The translations under genes and the position numbers were made by a program. The notes beneath the pieces are model-generated. The model saw nothing but the letters and a program-made list of their open reading frames with translations. It made no database searches and was not told the origin of the DNA. From Saxidomus purpurata (Eukaryota > Mollusca > Bivalvia > Venerida > Veneridae), in assembly GCA_022818135.1 (NCBI GenBank), contig JAFMSR010000002.1:25526268-25590267 (forward strand): 64,000 bases of DNA, read 5' to 3'. Each line of letters opens with the position of its first letter. Within the stretch, counting starts at the first letter, position 1. Positions 10,361 to 23,370 of the stretch are shown piece by piece.

Positions 10361-13300
10361 CTTTATTTGAACCAACGCTTGAAACTACCGTCCTTACTAA
10401 AAATAATTTCGTAGCCATTTGTTTTAACTCGTTGTCGTCCATCGTCCGTACTAAAAATAACTTCGTAGTCATCGTTTAAATCGGCTATTTCCGTAAATTT
10501 AGACTGGATTCGCGATCAAATAAAGACGGCTTGTTAAAAAAGAACACACTGTAAATCAGGCTATAGTAAAAGCAGTAGCATGGAAAATTTTACGTACCAT
10601 TCCGGGGGGGGGTTTTATTTATATTTCAAGTCCGGACAACGTTCTGGTCAAAATGCTTGCCGGCAATTCTCTATGGCTTTTAAAATGAGGGAAACGGATA
10701 AAAAGAATTGGTAAATTGGAACCAATTGTTCTGCTTATGAAGTTTATAACAGTTTAAATCTGCCAAGTTTGTTTTTAAATTTTCGAACTTGGTATGCCTA
10801 CATGACCCGGTATGTATAGGGGGGGAAACCAACATTTGCGACAGGTTCAAATATGAAAGTGTGGGCCGCTCGACATATGATCTAGATGATAATTATTAGG
10901 ACCATCCAAGTTGGCACCTAAAATATTTTATGAAAATTTTGTATCTATAAGTTATTCGTATGTTATTTGGTTTTAACGCTGGATAAAATCTTGTCGCGTA
11001 GTGAATTAATGTTTGGCAAACTAATTTTCGAACAATCCGTTGAAAGTTCCCCAATAAATACGTACTAAACGGAATTTAAATTTTGGAATGCGATGAGGAA
11101 ATTTGGACTTTTCCTTTATTTCAATTGAAAAACTTTAAATAATCACGTAAGCTTAAGTTTTGAAATGCCAATTTTGTATTCATTTTTCAAATAAATGTAT
11201 AACCTCTGCCAAAACGTGGAAATTTCCACAATTACAAGTTTCAAGATTTAGTCAAAACCACGATTGTATCACGTAAGCTAAAATATCAAAGGACTAAACA
11301 TTGGAAACACTAAAATCGTCCGAAATTTAAGGACGGTCAATTAACCAGACCAACCTCAAACCGGGATTAAAACATAGTCAATGCTACAATCGGGTAATCA
11401 ACACGTAAAAAAAACAGTTTCAATCTTCAAAGTGGAAAACAACGGTAACTTATTCAAATATTTATCAGATGTATAATAAACTAACCATCCAGTTTATTTT
11501 ACAAGGATTCCAAAAAATTTTCCTCGCAATCGCCGAAACTTAAGGTCCCTAATTGTAAAGGGAGATATTGGTGGCAAGTAAATTTATTGTTTTTTGGCAG
11601 CGAACTTTTTTTGAATGTCAGAAATGAATGTACCACTAGGTGAAATACCAACTCGATCCAATCAATTGTTTCAAGTTATGTTCAGGACAAGAATATGCTC
11701 TAATAGAAAAGGGATAGAATTCAAATTTTGTTTAAGAAAGAGTATGATTATTTTCACACTACACTTCCTTTTAACGTCCTTTACCACTGTGTGAAATATC
11801 AAGCCACTCGTATATGTTCCAGAAAATCAAAATTGTATGTGATAAAAGGCGATAAGTAAACAATTGTGCAAGGTTGGTCACTGAAATACCTTTCAATGTT
11901 CTCTTCCAATGTGCGAAGAAACAAGTTTATCCAATGAATAGTTATGGAGAAGCATAATTTCATATGACATAAGGACAGTATTAAAACTGGTGCAAGCAAA
12001 CCTTATGGTAAAGAAACCTTAAAAAGGTCACTGTGACCTTGACCTTAATACATTGACCTCCAATAGACATGTAGTAGGGATCATTTATTCAGCAAGACCA
12101 ATCATTCAATGAAGTTTGAACACGATTGTTAAAGACTAGATCTGCAAATAGTGTGCGGAAATGATTTTCGTTGTTCGGGCCATTGTGACCGTGACCTTTG
12201 ACCCACTGACCTCAAAACAGTAGGGACCATATACAGGTTGCAAGCAACCCTCTGAGAAAGATTCATGAAAGTCAATTCAAAGTCGAAGTGTGACCTGTAG
12301 AATGTTATGAAAGAAAAGCTAATGCAGAACAACGTGACCACGACTGTTGACAAACTTACATGAAAAGAAAAGGGACCATCTGCATGTTGCAGGTAACCTT
12401 CAATGCAAGTTTCAAAGAAGATGAATGAAAATAATGACTGTAGAGTGCATGAAGGAAAATTTACGACAGACGGGCAAAAATCATGGTATATTTACTCTGC
12501 TGCACTTTGTCAAGTAGAGCTAACAAGAGGCCTCAAAAGTGACATGTTAGTGCTTACAGCTAAATAAAACCAATAGGCTAAAATGACACCTAAGAATGAT
12601 TGTGTTACCGTATATTGCTATACAAATTATTTTACATGACAAGCGAATAACGTGAGGCGAAAAACAGGCAATAATCGGTGGAATTTGGATTTTATAAATA
12701 AATTAAGCAAAATGACTCACGCATTGTGCTCTCGGACACTTCAACGGCTTCAATAACATTTATGTCGATAAATATACAAGCTTAAACTAATTATTAGTTG
12801 AAAGGTAAATAACTTGACCACATTGATTCAAAACACGTAAAAATGTAACTCACCAGGAGAAGAATAATCAACTGTCACATAATTCCGACATTTTTTCTCA
12901 CCAACTTACATTTGTCTCGATTAAAGTAAACTAAGAACAACTTAATGATCTTCCCCCTGATTAAATGTGGGACGTTTGCCTTTGAGTTTTCCTACGAAAA
13001 TACCAAACATTTTGTCTTTGTTTAATTTTGCTCCCCACGTTTATTCTTTAATTACTTCTTATTTTGACGGTAATTTATGTAAAAGAAATATCGCTGAAAG
13101 AGGACATTAAAAGTATCCATTACACATAATATACACTGAAAAATATAATTGTGCAAACAAATTATGTTATGTATGATGCCTTATAAAAAGCTTACCATAA
13201 TAACACAATGCCACTTTAAATCGAATTGAGTTTTGAAGTCAAATTATGGTATGCGAATAAGCATTGGTAACTAAGCTATACTTATTGAGAGTGATGAAAT

Positions 13301-13793
13301 TTGTATTTCTTGGACAAAGGAAACTTAAATTTTCGAATATTAATATTGTTTTTTTTCCATTTAAAAGGTGCAAAAATATTTAGAGTATTTTGTCGGAATG
13401 CTCCTTTTCCCAGATCTCAAATGAACTTTAGAATTAACTATGGGTTGGCAACTTTGTCAATATTTGTTAACAAATGAACCCGTTTTGTTCAAATCGTGAG
13501 ATCGAATAACAGCCTTTGTAAGCTTACAAATGAAACATTACATGACCATCAGAAGGTTGAGCAATACATTAAGTGTTCAAAATATTAAGTGTACTAAATA
13601 TTCAAAACTTTAAAACATTTACGTATTTCAATTGATGAAGTGTTTGTTTAATATCACAACCACTGATTTTCAATCTTAAAAGCATTGGAATTCTACAATA
13701 TGCTTAGTTCTTATAAAAAATGTTCCCTCTCAGATAAATGCTTTTCATTCAACTAATACATCATTTATGTACCTATTTGAAAATTAGATACAG
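10361..13793. other. Non-coding interval between lectin copies 1 and 2
   Basis: 10560-11530 is the duplicated 3' block, with two degenerate GTGGAAATTTCCAC units (about 11095 and 11212). 12010-12360 has many TGACCT/AGGTCA-type half sites, as in R1. From about 13095 to 13793 the sequence is collinear with 34905-35617, the region before copy 5. No ORF here is conserved or resembles a protein. Confidence 0.6.
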
Positions 13794-14024
13794 ATGTCGA
13801 CGCTAATGAGCATTGTCTGTTTAATATTATTATTTAAAGAAGTATGTTCTATAACACACATAAGCACATACGAAAGATTTAGTGCTTTGGATGGTCATAA
13901 ATGTCCAATTTATAACATTTTGTTCAATATTCAAAATGTTGTAAGCATTGCGAGTGTTTTGCATTATGTTTCAATGTAACAACTTGCAACGCCGTATCAT
14001 ACGCAATATCATCGAAAGACTGGT
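13794..14024 (+). pseudogene. Lectin copy 2: exon A remnant (lineage II)
   Basis: It begins with an intact ATG and signal peptide. The PAN-like start is recognisable (YERFSALDGHKCP), but a 2-bp loss after the VVSI codons shifts the frame and it stops at 13979. Homology continues to about 14024, where no splice donor is found. Exons B and C are absent downstream. The signal peptide contains KEVCS, shared with copy 5, whereas the other copies have KDVFS. A dead fragment of the lectin family. Confidence 0.85.
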
Positions 14025-14834
14025 CCATATGTTCAACAACAATAGTGAAATGCTGGAGTCATAAAATCTTGAATTCATTAAGCTGAAACCGTAAGTTGAA
14101 ATCATGAAATATTAAAGTTTGGTCCACCTATTCAACAACAATCATATAGTTAAAGTTGTAAATTTGTGATTTCATGAAGTTGAAATGAAGTTGAAACATT
14201 GAAGCTGAAGTGATTTTATGAAGTTGAAATAGTTCAACATTGAAGCTGAAGTGTCAACATCTGACTTTTATAGAAAACAACTGTTACTTGCTGTTCGCGT
14301 TACAATGGACACTTGGTCTTTCAACACTCTCACGGTGTCATATAATTTATCAATTTAAGCATACTCATACGCAGTGCAATACTTGTGGCTCATAATGAGT
14401 AACTTCTTACTCTTCTTCTTGCGAAACCAAATAGTCAAACACTGGTGTGCTTTCTCTGCCCACAGCGACAGGAAACCCATCTAACAAGATAGATAAGTTG
14501 GCAACCCTTACATCGATACTGTGATATCATTTTCTTCAACTCTCGTCACGCTGGCACCCATTGCTGAAATTTACTCTGCCTTTACAACCTCTGTAGATCA
14601 TGAACACCCATGCAACTTGATCATGATCTACACTGCACACCGTACTTAAACTCTTGATACTATAAATATTTAACTTGTCATCAAGGAAGTTGTTTAATAC
14701 AATGGCTAACATAGCCTTTTTGTATCAGACAGAAATTTGCCCAGAATAGATATCAATTCCCCTCTGGAATATCAGCACTTGGCCCCCAAGTGAGACTTTT
14801 TGTTATGGAAAATGATACCTGCATATATATTTAT
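14025..14834. other. Non-coding interval after lectin copy 2
   Basis: 14040-14250 has loosely repeated gaagttgaaat segments. I see no gene or known element in the rest. Confidence 0.5.
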
Positions 14835-15548
14835 GTTTCCCACCCTGTCGGGGGAGACATATTGATTTAGTGCTGTCCGTCCGTCCGTCCGTCACAAAAG
14901 TTTGTCAGCACAACTTCTCCTACACACCTGGATGGATTTTACTTAAACTTGGTAGAAATGTTTGGTACCAAGTGAAGTTGTGCATATCGTCGGGATTTTC
15001 CGGTTCAGTGAGTCTTCGCGGAGTTAATGTCATATTTTAAAACCCAAACCTAGCCGTAATTGAAGTGCCACAATTGACCCCGCGCGGTGGGTCGTTCAGT
15101 TTTACATAGTCTTATATTGAAAAAAACTGCGTGTACTATGGTATTTGTATGGTATGTATTCACAGCAGTAGTTCTAAATTCAAAACTGACCCAGCCCGAG
15201 GGGTCTCTTGATTTTACATAGAAACACTTCAAAAATCTTCTCTGAAACCACAAGGCCTAATACTTAGATAATTGGCATGTATAGCATTGCTTTGTGGACC
15301 TTTGCCAAGATTGTTCAAATCATGACCCCCGGGTAAAATAAACCTTTCCCGGGAGAGGGGGGATGGTCACTTGATTTAGCATAGGACATAAAAAAATCCA
15401 CAAGGCCCACAGGCAGAGCTTTGATATTTGGAATGTTACTTAGCATTGTGTATTGAACCTCTACGAATTATGTTAAAATCATGACCCCTCGTATTATTGG
15501 CAATTGATATACAGGTGAGCGATATAGGGCCATCTTGGCCCTCTTGTT
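14835..15548 (+). repeat. Dispersed repeat of the R1 superfamily
   Basis: It starts at caccctgtcgggggagac, followed by a ccgt run, and ends at gccatcttggccctcttgt. The same terminal segment ends the repeat at 59295 and, inverted, starts the copies at 3733 and 18613. The interior shares the gaaaccacaaggcc motif with the 58.2-59.2 kb satellite. No ORF. Probably a non-autonomous element of unknown class. Confidence 0.65.
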
Positions 15549-16899
15549 TAGTTTAAGGCCTAAGAAAGTAATAGTTATTTTTTCTCAACTTAACGCCATT
15601 CATTCATAAAGCGCGTTATACTTTTTGATGTTAATCCGGATTAAAGATTTGGATAAATTCACTGAGTGAACATTGAGTTTATCAGGATATAATCCACTGC
15701 TGTATTTCGATAAACAACTGAAAACCACCGAAAAAATAAAATAAAATGAAAATAACGTATTTTTCAAATTATTCGTAATTCTTGATTTTTTGTATGAAAA
15801 ACAACCTTTAGGTTTTAATTGTTTAAAGTACAGTTTATATATTTTTTTTTAGAAATTGCAAGTTTGAGCCAGATGTTTGAGGAGGACAGACAGCGTATAG
15901 CATTAATGAAAACATCAAGAACCTAGATTTAGACCTTACAGAATAATATTGTGTACATATCTTATTGTGTTACATATTAAAAAAGTGATTAAAAGAAGTT
16001 TTTATTTCAGCCTCTTTTAGCCATTCTCTTATGGAATCAGATACACTATGAATTGGGTAAAATTTACGTCTATTTTTAGTATACACCCACAAAGTGTTAG
16101 GGTTGTATACAGGATTCAGCATGTATGTCTGTCTGTCCATCTGAATAAAAAAGTGCGGGTTACGTGACTATGGCGACAGTAGGTGCATTAACAGTTCATT
16201 CGTTTTAATGCCATTCAAACTGGACGTCTTATTCGGTTATTTTTAGGCGTATGTGGCTATAAAGGACAATAGAGAGAACAAAAGAATAGCCACACAACTG
16301 CCAATTTTTAGTATGTTCATTCATCTGTCTGTGGACGGAATCTTGTGGACACAAAATCTCTTCAAAATTTATGATACTTCACTGATTTTGAAGTTATAGG
16401 TACCATGCCTAGTTGTGCATGGTCCATGTTTTGGGCCAAAGGTCAATGTCACAGGGGCTCGAGATAGTAAAATATTGTAGAGACTTAATCTCCAAAACCC
16501 AGGTCAGAATTTAATGATACTTCGCAAAAAAGCTAAGTACCATATCTAGTTATTCATGGCCCATGTTTCTGGTCACAAAGTCAAGGTCACAGCTTCAAAT
16601 CTTGCATGAATTTTATATACATGTACCACAGTGTGGTGTTCAGGGGTATTCATCACTTTCAGTGATAGTTATTTGCTAATTTACAAAAATTCTCTACTTT
16701 TGTTAATTCAGAAATTTGACAAAAGGATTCTTTAAAGGCCCATGTTAACATTTGCTTGGATAGAATAATGACTACTTCTAGATTTATACTAGAATTGAGT
16801 TCTGTTTACTCTTAACAAAAGTTGATGTATTCCTTTCTTTAATATTCATCTTGCTTCTTCACGAAGAACTATTGCCAAAACAATGCCAGGTTATCGACT
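15549..16899. other. Non-coding interval
   Basis: AT-rich sequence with further AGGTCA-type R1 fragments (16370-16620). No gene seen. Confidence 0.5.
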
Positions 16900-17445
16900 G
16901 TGCCACATACTTGTCGTTGTACAGCGACAAGCGAAAATCGCGTTGTCGCCCTTCTCCAAACTTTATATATACGAGATTTAGCAATCCTCGCGAGGTTTTA
17001 GGGGCGATAATTATCGTCTTAATTCTCGCATATGTTTTCTTAATCTCGCATCAGCAAAATGAAATTCCATTGATGGTTGATTTCACAAGGCGAGAATTAG
17101 TAAAATCTCGCTTTGTCGCATTGTCGGTCTCGCGTTTTGCACGGTGTTCATACACTTATCACCAAGGACAAACCATTACGATAATTTAGTCCGGAAATTT
17201 TATCCCAGGCGACAACGCGACAAAGCGAGGTTTTACTAATTCTCGCATTGTGAAATCGTGATCGACGGGTGATTTCAGTTTCCCGATGCGAGAATTTAGA
17301 AACATATGCGAGAATTAAGACGATAATATCGCCATAAAACCTCGCGAGGGTGCAAATCTGTATATATATAAAGTTTGGAGAAGGGCGACAACGCGATAAT
17401 TATCGCATTGTCGCGTGTAGCAAAGGGCGACAAGTAGTGTGGCAC
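16900..17445. mobile_element. Long inverted-repeat (foldback) element
   Basis: The left arm, 16900-17125, starts GTGCCACA-TACTTGTCG. The right arm, 17208-17445, is its inverse complement and ends CGACAAGTAGTGTGGCAC. Shared landmarks in order are ttgtcgcccttctccaaact, tcgcgaggtttta, cgtcttaattctcgcatatg and gcgagaattagtaaaa. The spacer is about 80 bp. CG content is far above its surroundings. No obvious target-site duplication is seen. The ORFs at 16851-17189 and 17315-17503 are by-products of the arms. Confidence 0.85.
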
Positions 17446-17812
17446 GAACGGGATTCCGTAAGGTTAAGCTATTTTGGCCATAATTCTGACTATGTGCATC
17501 CATTAAATGGGTTTTAAGTGGCTATAGCAACAAAAGATAACAGTAAATTCCCTTTGATATCATTTATTCCCATTGGTTATATGTTTATTTTATGGCTTAT
17601 GTGGCTAGAACAGAAGAGAGAACTAAAATATAACCACACAACAGATACTGCCAGTTTTTAAGACGTCCGTCTGTCCATAATTGCCTTCGAACAACATCTC
17701 CATCTCCTGAAAATCCTAACAAAGATAACTGTAAAACCAGACTACCGCAAGTATTCTTGTTGCAGCAAAATTTCATGTAAAAGAAGCAAATGCTGTTGAA
17801 ATTGACTTGATG

Positions 17813-19740
17813 AACGTGGGCGTTTAATTTGTATGTGACCTGACAAAGTTATCATTGATCAGAAATAAGTACATAACTTTTTTGTGTATTGGTTTAATAC
17901 ATGTTCCTACTTCTGTAATTGAATTTTAAACAAAAGAGGCATTATTCCATTTGCAATAAAATAAATTAGAAAAAAAGAATGCCGTTGACAGTAACTTGAT
18001 CAGTAAATGCAATGATAATGCAATGCAATGGTAATCGTAACAATTCATTAACCTAGTAATGCTAGTAGCATGTACAGCGGTAACTTCTAAACACACCAAG
18101 AAATGGCCGATTAGAGGACCAGAAGGTATTCATTTTGAACAAGTCCACAGTATTAAGCGACACAATGCTTGGAGACAGAGATGAACAGGCTTGTTGATGA
18201 TTCATACAGGATTTAAGAAAAGTGAACGGTGCTCATTTGATTAAATTATGTCAATTTTAAGACCACTACCTTCGAAATGCATGTGGTGATTTCTTTTTGG
18301 TACTGAACGCAGAGATATGATCACTCCGGTTTGGTTTTGATCTTATATAAACTATTCTAGTTGTGTGCTGTTTTAGCATGCTTTTCGACAATTCAAGGTC
18401 AGTATCTCTTGAATTTCCGGGACTGTTTGGCTTATTATCAAAACAAGTCGAGATTTAATGCCCATAAATATTTAACAAGGTGTTGATCCGTTAAAACTAT
18501 TTTGTCAAATGATAAAGCAATTTCTCAAAATGCTGTTAATTGTGACTAAGAAATACTGTAGTTCGGCGCTGGCTTTCACTTAAAAGGAAATGCTTGTATA
18601 GGTCACACTGGAGATTACATATAACAAGAGGGCCATGATAGCCCTATGTTACTCATCTAAGTATCATTGCATTTAAAAAGAAAGTTGGTCAAAAGTTCGT
18701 AATCAAGGCGAGGTCAGCAAAGGTCACAGTCGAAATCTGCATTTAAAGCTGTATAATAATATATACATTTGTAGTTCAAATTGCATTCCTGTAGCTTCAA
18801 AACAGGAAAGTAGACCAGAAGGTCAAGGTCAACAAACGTCAATGTTGAAATTGATATTCAAAACTGTATTCATTGATATAGCTTCAAGAACAGAAAGTAG
18901 GTCAGTAGGTCAAGGGCATGCAAAACTGTAAATATAGTTCAGATTTCATTACTGTAGCTTTAAAAATCAAGAAAGCAGGTCAGAAGTCAAGTCACCTAAA
19001 ATCAGTAGCGATAATTAAATGGTCAAGACATACCTCATTATCTAGTTTAAAGATCATAGGCCAAATGGTTTCCCTGTTATTGAACATAAGATATTTGACC
19101 TTTGACCCAATGACTTTAATACCGATAGAGGTCACATTCTGGGTTAGATCAATCTGTCCAAATATTCTGTACCCAATGGTTTTCGAGTTATTTAACATAA
19201 CAGGATTAACCTTGCTTTTTACCGCCAGGGCATAATGTGAAAACACTTCACTGATGACCACCAGACACCAGACAAGGCGATATGGGCTCGGCCACGCAGA
19301 TTCAGGCAAGAAGATATAACTATATACAGACAAGCAACCCTAAGGACATTATCAATTTTGACCCCTGGGGCATGACTTGAACAAACTTGATAGAGGTTCA
19401 ATAGACATTTCTTGCAAGTTTGATGTCGGCAGTGGAAAGACAAGGTCTGCCGGGAGACTCGAAACACATTTTGTTTTTGCCTAACAGATGACGATAATTG
19501 CTAGGGATGTGTGCGCGCGTGCGCGTGTACGTTATATCCGTGACAAATGAACTTTGTTTAAAATTAAATAAGTACGTGAGATGTGTGCGCACGTGCACGT
19601 GTACGTTTGTATCCGTTACAAGTGAACTTGAACTAAGTACGTAAGTTTTGGCAATATTTCAGTATGTTTACAAAGTAAACGCTCGTTTTATCAAAAACAT
19701 GAGATCGATATACAGCTTTTAATAGTTTAAAATTTTAATT
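17813..19740. repeat. Duplicated block upstream of lectin copy 3
   Basis: Collinear with 241-484 plus 3188-5620 and free of the Mutator-like insertion. It therefore preserves the empty site of that transposon near 18043. It contains R1 from about 18613. No conserved coding sequence. Confidence 0.75.
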
Positions 19741-19801
19741 TGTGTGATTGTCCATTACGATACTAACCGATTTTACATCCGTTGAAAACTATGAAATAGC
19801 A

Positions 19802-20509
19802 ATGTCAACGCTTGTGAACATTGAGTATTTAATCTTCTTGTTTAAAGATGTATTTTCTTTGTCATACCTAAGCAAATTAGAAAGATTCAGTGCTTTGGAT
19901 GGACATAAATGTAATTAATAATATATTATTCAATATCAAAAATGTTGTAAGTATTGTTGAGTGTATGTCATTCTGTTCAAATGAAACAACATGTGACGCC
20001 ATCTCATACGCAATATAAATGAAAGAATGCATAGGTTGCGATGGCAAATTTAACAGCAGTAACGGCTTGGATGGATTTGAAAAATCGCAAACGCAGTGGT
20101 GAGTACATAAACTAAAATTTAACTGAACTTGGAAAAATACGAATCCTAATGTCACACTGTCCCGAATTGACACCAGATGGACACACGATAAAGGAAATTT
20201 TCAAAATCGGCTCTGATCGTAAAAACATCGGTACATTCGTGGGGGCATCTTAAACCATCATTTGACCGCCGAATTTATTGGCCAACTGTTCTATTGGGTC
20301 GATGGAGCACTAGAGGTAAACCAATCTGATTGGAAATTTGCTGATGCAAGTCACGTCCCAATGATGCAGACGGCAGTTTGGCAGAGTGGCCAGCCAAACA
20401 CTGATTTCCATAGATGTGTATCTCTGAAATCCGCAGATAGTTCTCTTGTTTCCAGGTTTAATGATAGGGGTTGTAAAAAAAATCCTATCCATTTGTATGT
20501 GAATACTGA
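19802..20509 (+). pseudogene. Lectin copy 3: exon A joined closely to exon C, broken
   Basis: Exon A (19802-20099) keeps its ATG and signal peptide but loses 2 bp after the HKC codons (frameshift), has an in-frame TAA after CAATA, and is shortened near its end. Exon C homology (20271-20509) begins only 170 bp later without the ttttccag acceptor. Exon B and about 3 kb of intron are missing. Exon C has an expanded A run in the RGC region that shifts the frame past the last Cys codons. The 170-bp junction is not lectin sequence. Confidence 0.87.
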
Positions 20510-21150
20510 TACCTCAGTGTCAAAGATGTTTTACTTCGTTGTAAAATGTTTAAAAAGTTCATTTCGGTACGGTACAAAACTGTGTTTTAACGTATATATC
20601 TATGCAAGTTTAACATTATCAATGTGAAAACTTCGTTAAATTTGCTATCGTTTCCATTTTTTAGCTGTCTTTCTTTGTGTGTAAATGTATATACAGTACA
20701 TACAGATGTGATTTTTAAGGTTGCACTTTTAAATTGCATGTGAAATAATTTCACTACCGTGTACCAAAGGAATTAATATGTCAAGGCCCGACATAGGCCA
20801 ACATTTGTAAAAACGCGGCGTGTAATTGATATGCCAAGTCCGGACAACGTTCTATCTAAATGCTTGCTCGTAAAAAGTTTTTTATCCGGCTTCTCAAAAT
20901 AAGCTCCTTAATTGTCAAATCAGGAATCAATAAATTTGTAATTTCATCTGACATTTTTTCTTGCATTTTGTAGTAGTTTTTACAGTTTAAATCTACCAAG
21001 TTTGCTCTTTGTGAAAATGATTTTTGTCGAATCTGGTGTCCGTACGGTCAATTTCAAGGGCACTTGACCCGGTGTTAAGGGGTGGCGAAACCAGTATTTT
21101 CGCGACATGTTCAAAGATCAAAGTGTAGGCCACTAGAATATGATCTAGAA
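20510..21150. other. 3' flank of lectin pseudogene copy 3
   Basis: Collinear with 30377-31020 and 62676-63120. It carries the conserved AATAAA (20927) of lineage-I copies. No gene seen. Confidence 0.6.
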
Positions 21151-21300
21151 TGATATAATAATAATAATAATAAAATCTTTATTTCATGAAGGTTACATAT
21201 CAGACATACAAGGATTTACATGTAAATCAAAATACATCTTATTTTCATATGGCCTTCAACAATGTAAAAGAAGAATTAAAATGCATAATGATAATGTGGA
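21150..21300 (-). mobile_element. 3' tail of a retroposon (minus strand)
   Basis: On the minus strand the sequence gaaataaagattttattatt carries a polyadenylation-like hexamer and ends in a TTA/ATT microsatellite. This is the usual structure of a LINE or SINE tail. The homologous position behind copy 4 (after 31010) lacks it, so it is an insertion. Confidence 0.5.
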
Positions 21301-21429
21301 AAGGACCATCCAAGCTTGTTTCTGCACATAGCAAGTAATGTTTATGCACAGTACCTCTGTATCTATGAATTTGTATTTCTTTATGTATGATTATTTGGTT
21401 TTTCATCCGCTGCATAAAATCTATCTTGT

Positions 21430-22020
21430 GGCATAGTAAATTTCCACAAATACAAGTTTCAAACTTTTGTCAAAACCACTCAATGTTCAACAAACTAAGC
21501 GTGGAAATTTCCACAATAAAATAAGTACTAACCACGGACCTATCTACACAGGTCCGTGACTAAATAGGGTTCTAATAATTTTGAAATGCGCATGAGGAAA
21601 TTTGCACTGTAAGTGTTGAAAATTATACAATATTTTTTTACCCATTTTTCAAATATGAATATATAACCTCTGCTCAAAACGTTGAAATTTCCACAATTAC
21701 AAGTTTGAAGATTTAGTTAAAACCACTGAACTTTCTATCAGAATATGCGTGAAAATTTCTACACTAAAACAAGTAATAAACAGACTATTATAATAAAATA
21801 AAAAATTCAAAGTGTGGACATTTCCACGATTTTAATTGAGCAGAGTTTCTTTTGCAACATAGAAGAACAAATGATACAAGTGTGGAAATTCAACACTGAT
21901 TTTAATTTTACTTTGCGTAACAAATACTAATCTTTCAAAATTTCCACATAATCTTCTACTCTAAGTTTGCAAACATGAAAATAAAACCTCTGCCAAAAAA
22001 ACTCGGAAATTTCCACAATT
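21430..22020. repeat. Degenerate array of the GTGGAAATTTCCAC palindrome (behind copy 3)
   Basis: About nine palindromes or near-palindromes around GGAAATTTCC occur at intervals of roughly 60-90 bp. The array is homologous to 31040-31890 and 63240-63850. Confidence 0.75.
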
Positions 22021-23036
22021 GCTAGTTTTAAAATTAACATTTCAATAAAGTTCGAAAATGAAAACATAATATTATAGCAATCCTTTTGTAATCCCTGGTA
22101 CTTTGTAAATCATGTACACAAGAAAGTCCTTGTTCGATATTTATTCATATTTATTCGGTTGAATACATCGACATGTAAACTAGTAAATCCATCTGACTAT
22201 CAGAGAAAAATGGGTCTGAAAATATAGTTTTAATAAAACAAGATTATATACATGTAACATACATGTGAACTTTATTATAACAAATACGTTATTAATAAAG
22301 TATATCTGCAGACAGACCTCAATTCATTTATTAATCACAGTTTACTATCCATCATAATACAATAGGTACTGGTTCTATCTAGTCTGTTTACTTATACATG
22401 TACACTAAAACAGCTGATTAAACCTTCTAAAAATAGTAATATAACATCTTATCTCATTTCTGCAATACTTACTGAACGTGTGGAGTTAATCCCATACTCT
22501 GCACATACATGTCAATCTCTCTCACTGTGCTGTATTGCTGCGAACAAATGCATATGGTTAGAACATGCAAAGTTAACGTTAGAAGAACCAAAGACCGCCA
22601 TTTTAAATAAATGTCAAACGCGAGGGAAATACAAATGACCCGTGCAAATAAAGATATTGCTAAATAATTCATGTAATCATTTCAGCCATCATTTAAGATC
22701 TTCTAACAAATAAATCGACTTACCAACTACATGTATACTGCACAGAAACTACTCTGTCCCATGTACAAAATACAAAGGCTATCAAGCTACATCTACATGT
22801 GTACTGCTTGACACATAAACTTGCACTGCAACAAACTGAGCGCGAACTCACCTGGCTACGTAACATATCACGTGACAAAAACAAGTGCTAAAAACAACTA
22901 CCGTACACTAGATGAGAACACAAGGCTACAAATGGGGACAACTGGAGGCAGCAAGTGGGGAAACAGTGTCTTATTGTTAAATATTAACAAACTATGAAAT
23001 GTCGTAAAATCCGACCCTGCTACACATTAATCCTCC
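22021..23036. other. Non-coding interval
   Basis: AT-rich sequence partly unique to this unit. The short ORF at 22469-22672 has no recognisable domain. No gene supported. Confidence 0.45.
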
Positions 23037-23370
23037 GAACAAAGTTAAGTAGGCAAGCATATTTCTTAGTATGCAGTATTTTTTCAATACAAGTACCAAG
23101 GATAAAAGAATAAACAAGCTCTTATTTCCATTGCGTTCCTTAAGACAGAAGCCCGAGACCAGACTGTAGCTTTTTTTACGAAATACCCTTTGGGGTTTTT
23201 AGCGTGCTCGGTGTATAGCACCGATACATGCGAGACTCCCTCTGGAATATCTAGATCGGTTGGAAACATTGAAAACTTATTATGAAATTTCCAGTGCCAC
23301 GGCCGGGAATCGAACCGGTATCATCCGCATTGGTAGTCCAGGGCGTTAACCACTCGACTATCGCACCACC
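23037..23370 (-). mobile_element. tRNA-derived SINE, copy behind lectin copy 3
   Basis: On the minus strand, 23297-23369 forms a tRNA-like head with A box TAGTCGAGTGG and B box GGTTCGATTCC, followed by a body running down to 23037. A second full copy is at 31968-32262 and a tail at 63893-63976, all at the same relative place in the duplicated units. The insertion therefore predates the duplications. Not a functional tRNA gene. Confidence 0.8.

Noticed and set aside
16851..17189. 112-codon ORF
   Set aside because: It lies in the left arm and spacer of the foldback element. No domain; start and stop are incidental.
23297..23369. tRNA gene on the minus strand (also 32190-32259)
   Set aside because: A and B boxes are present, but the flanks are a SINE body repeated elsewhere and the acceptor-stem pairing is poor.
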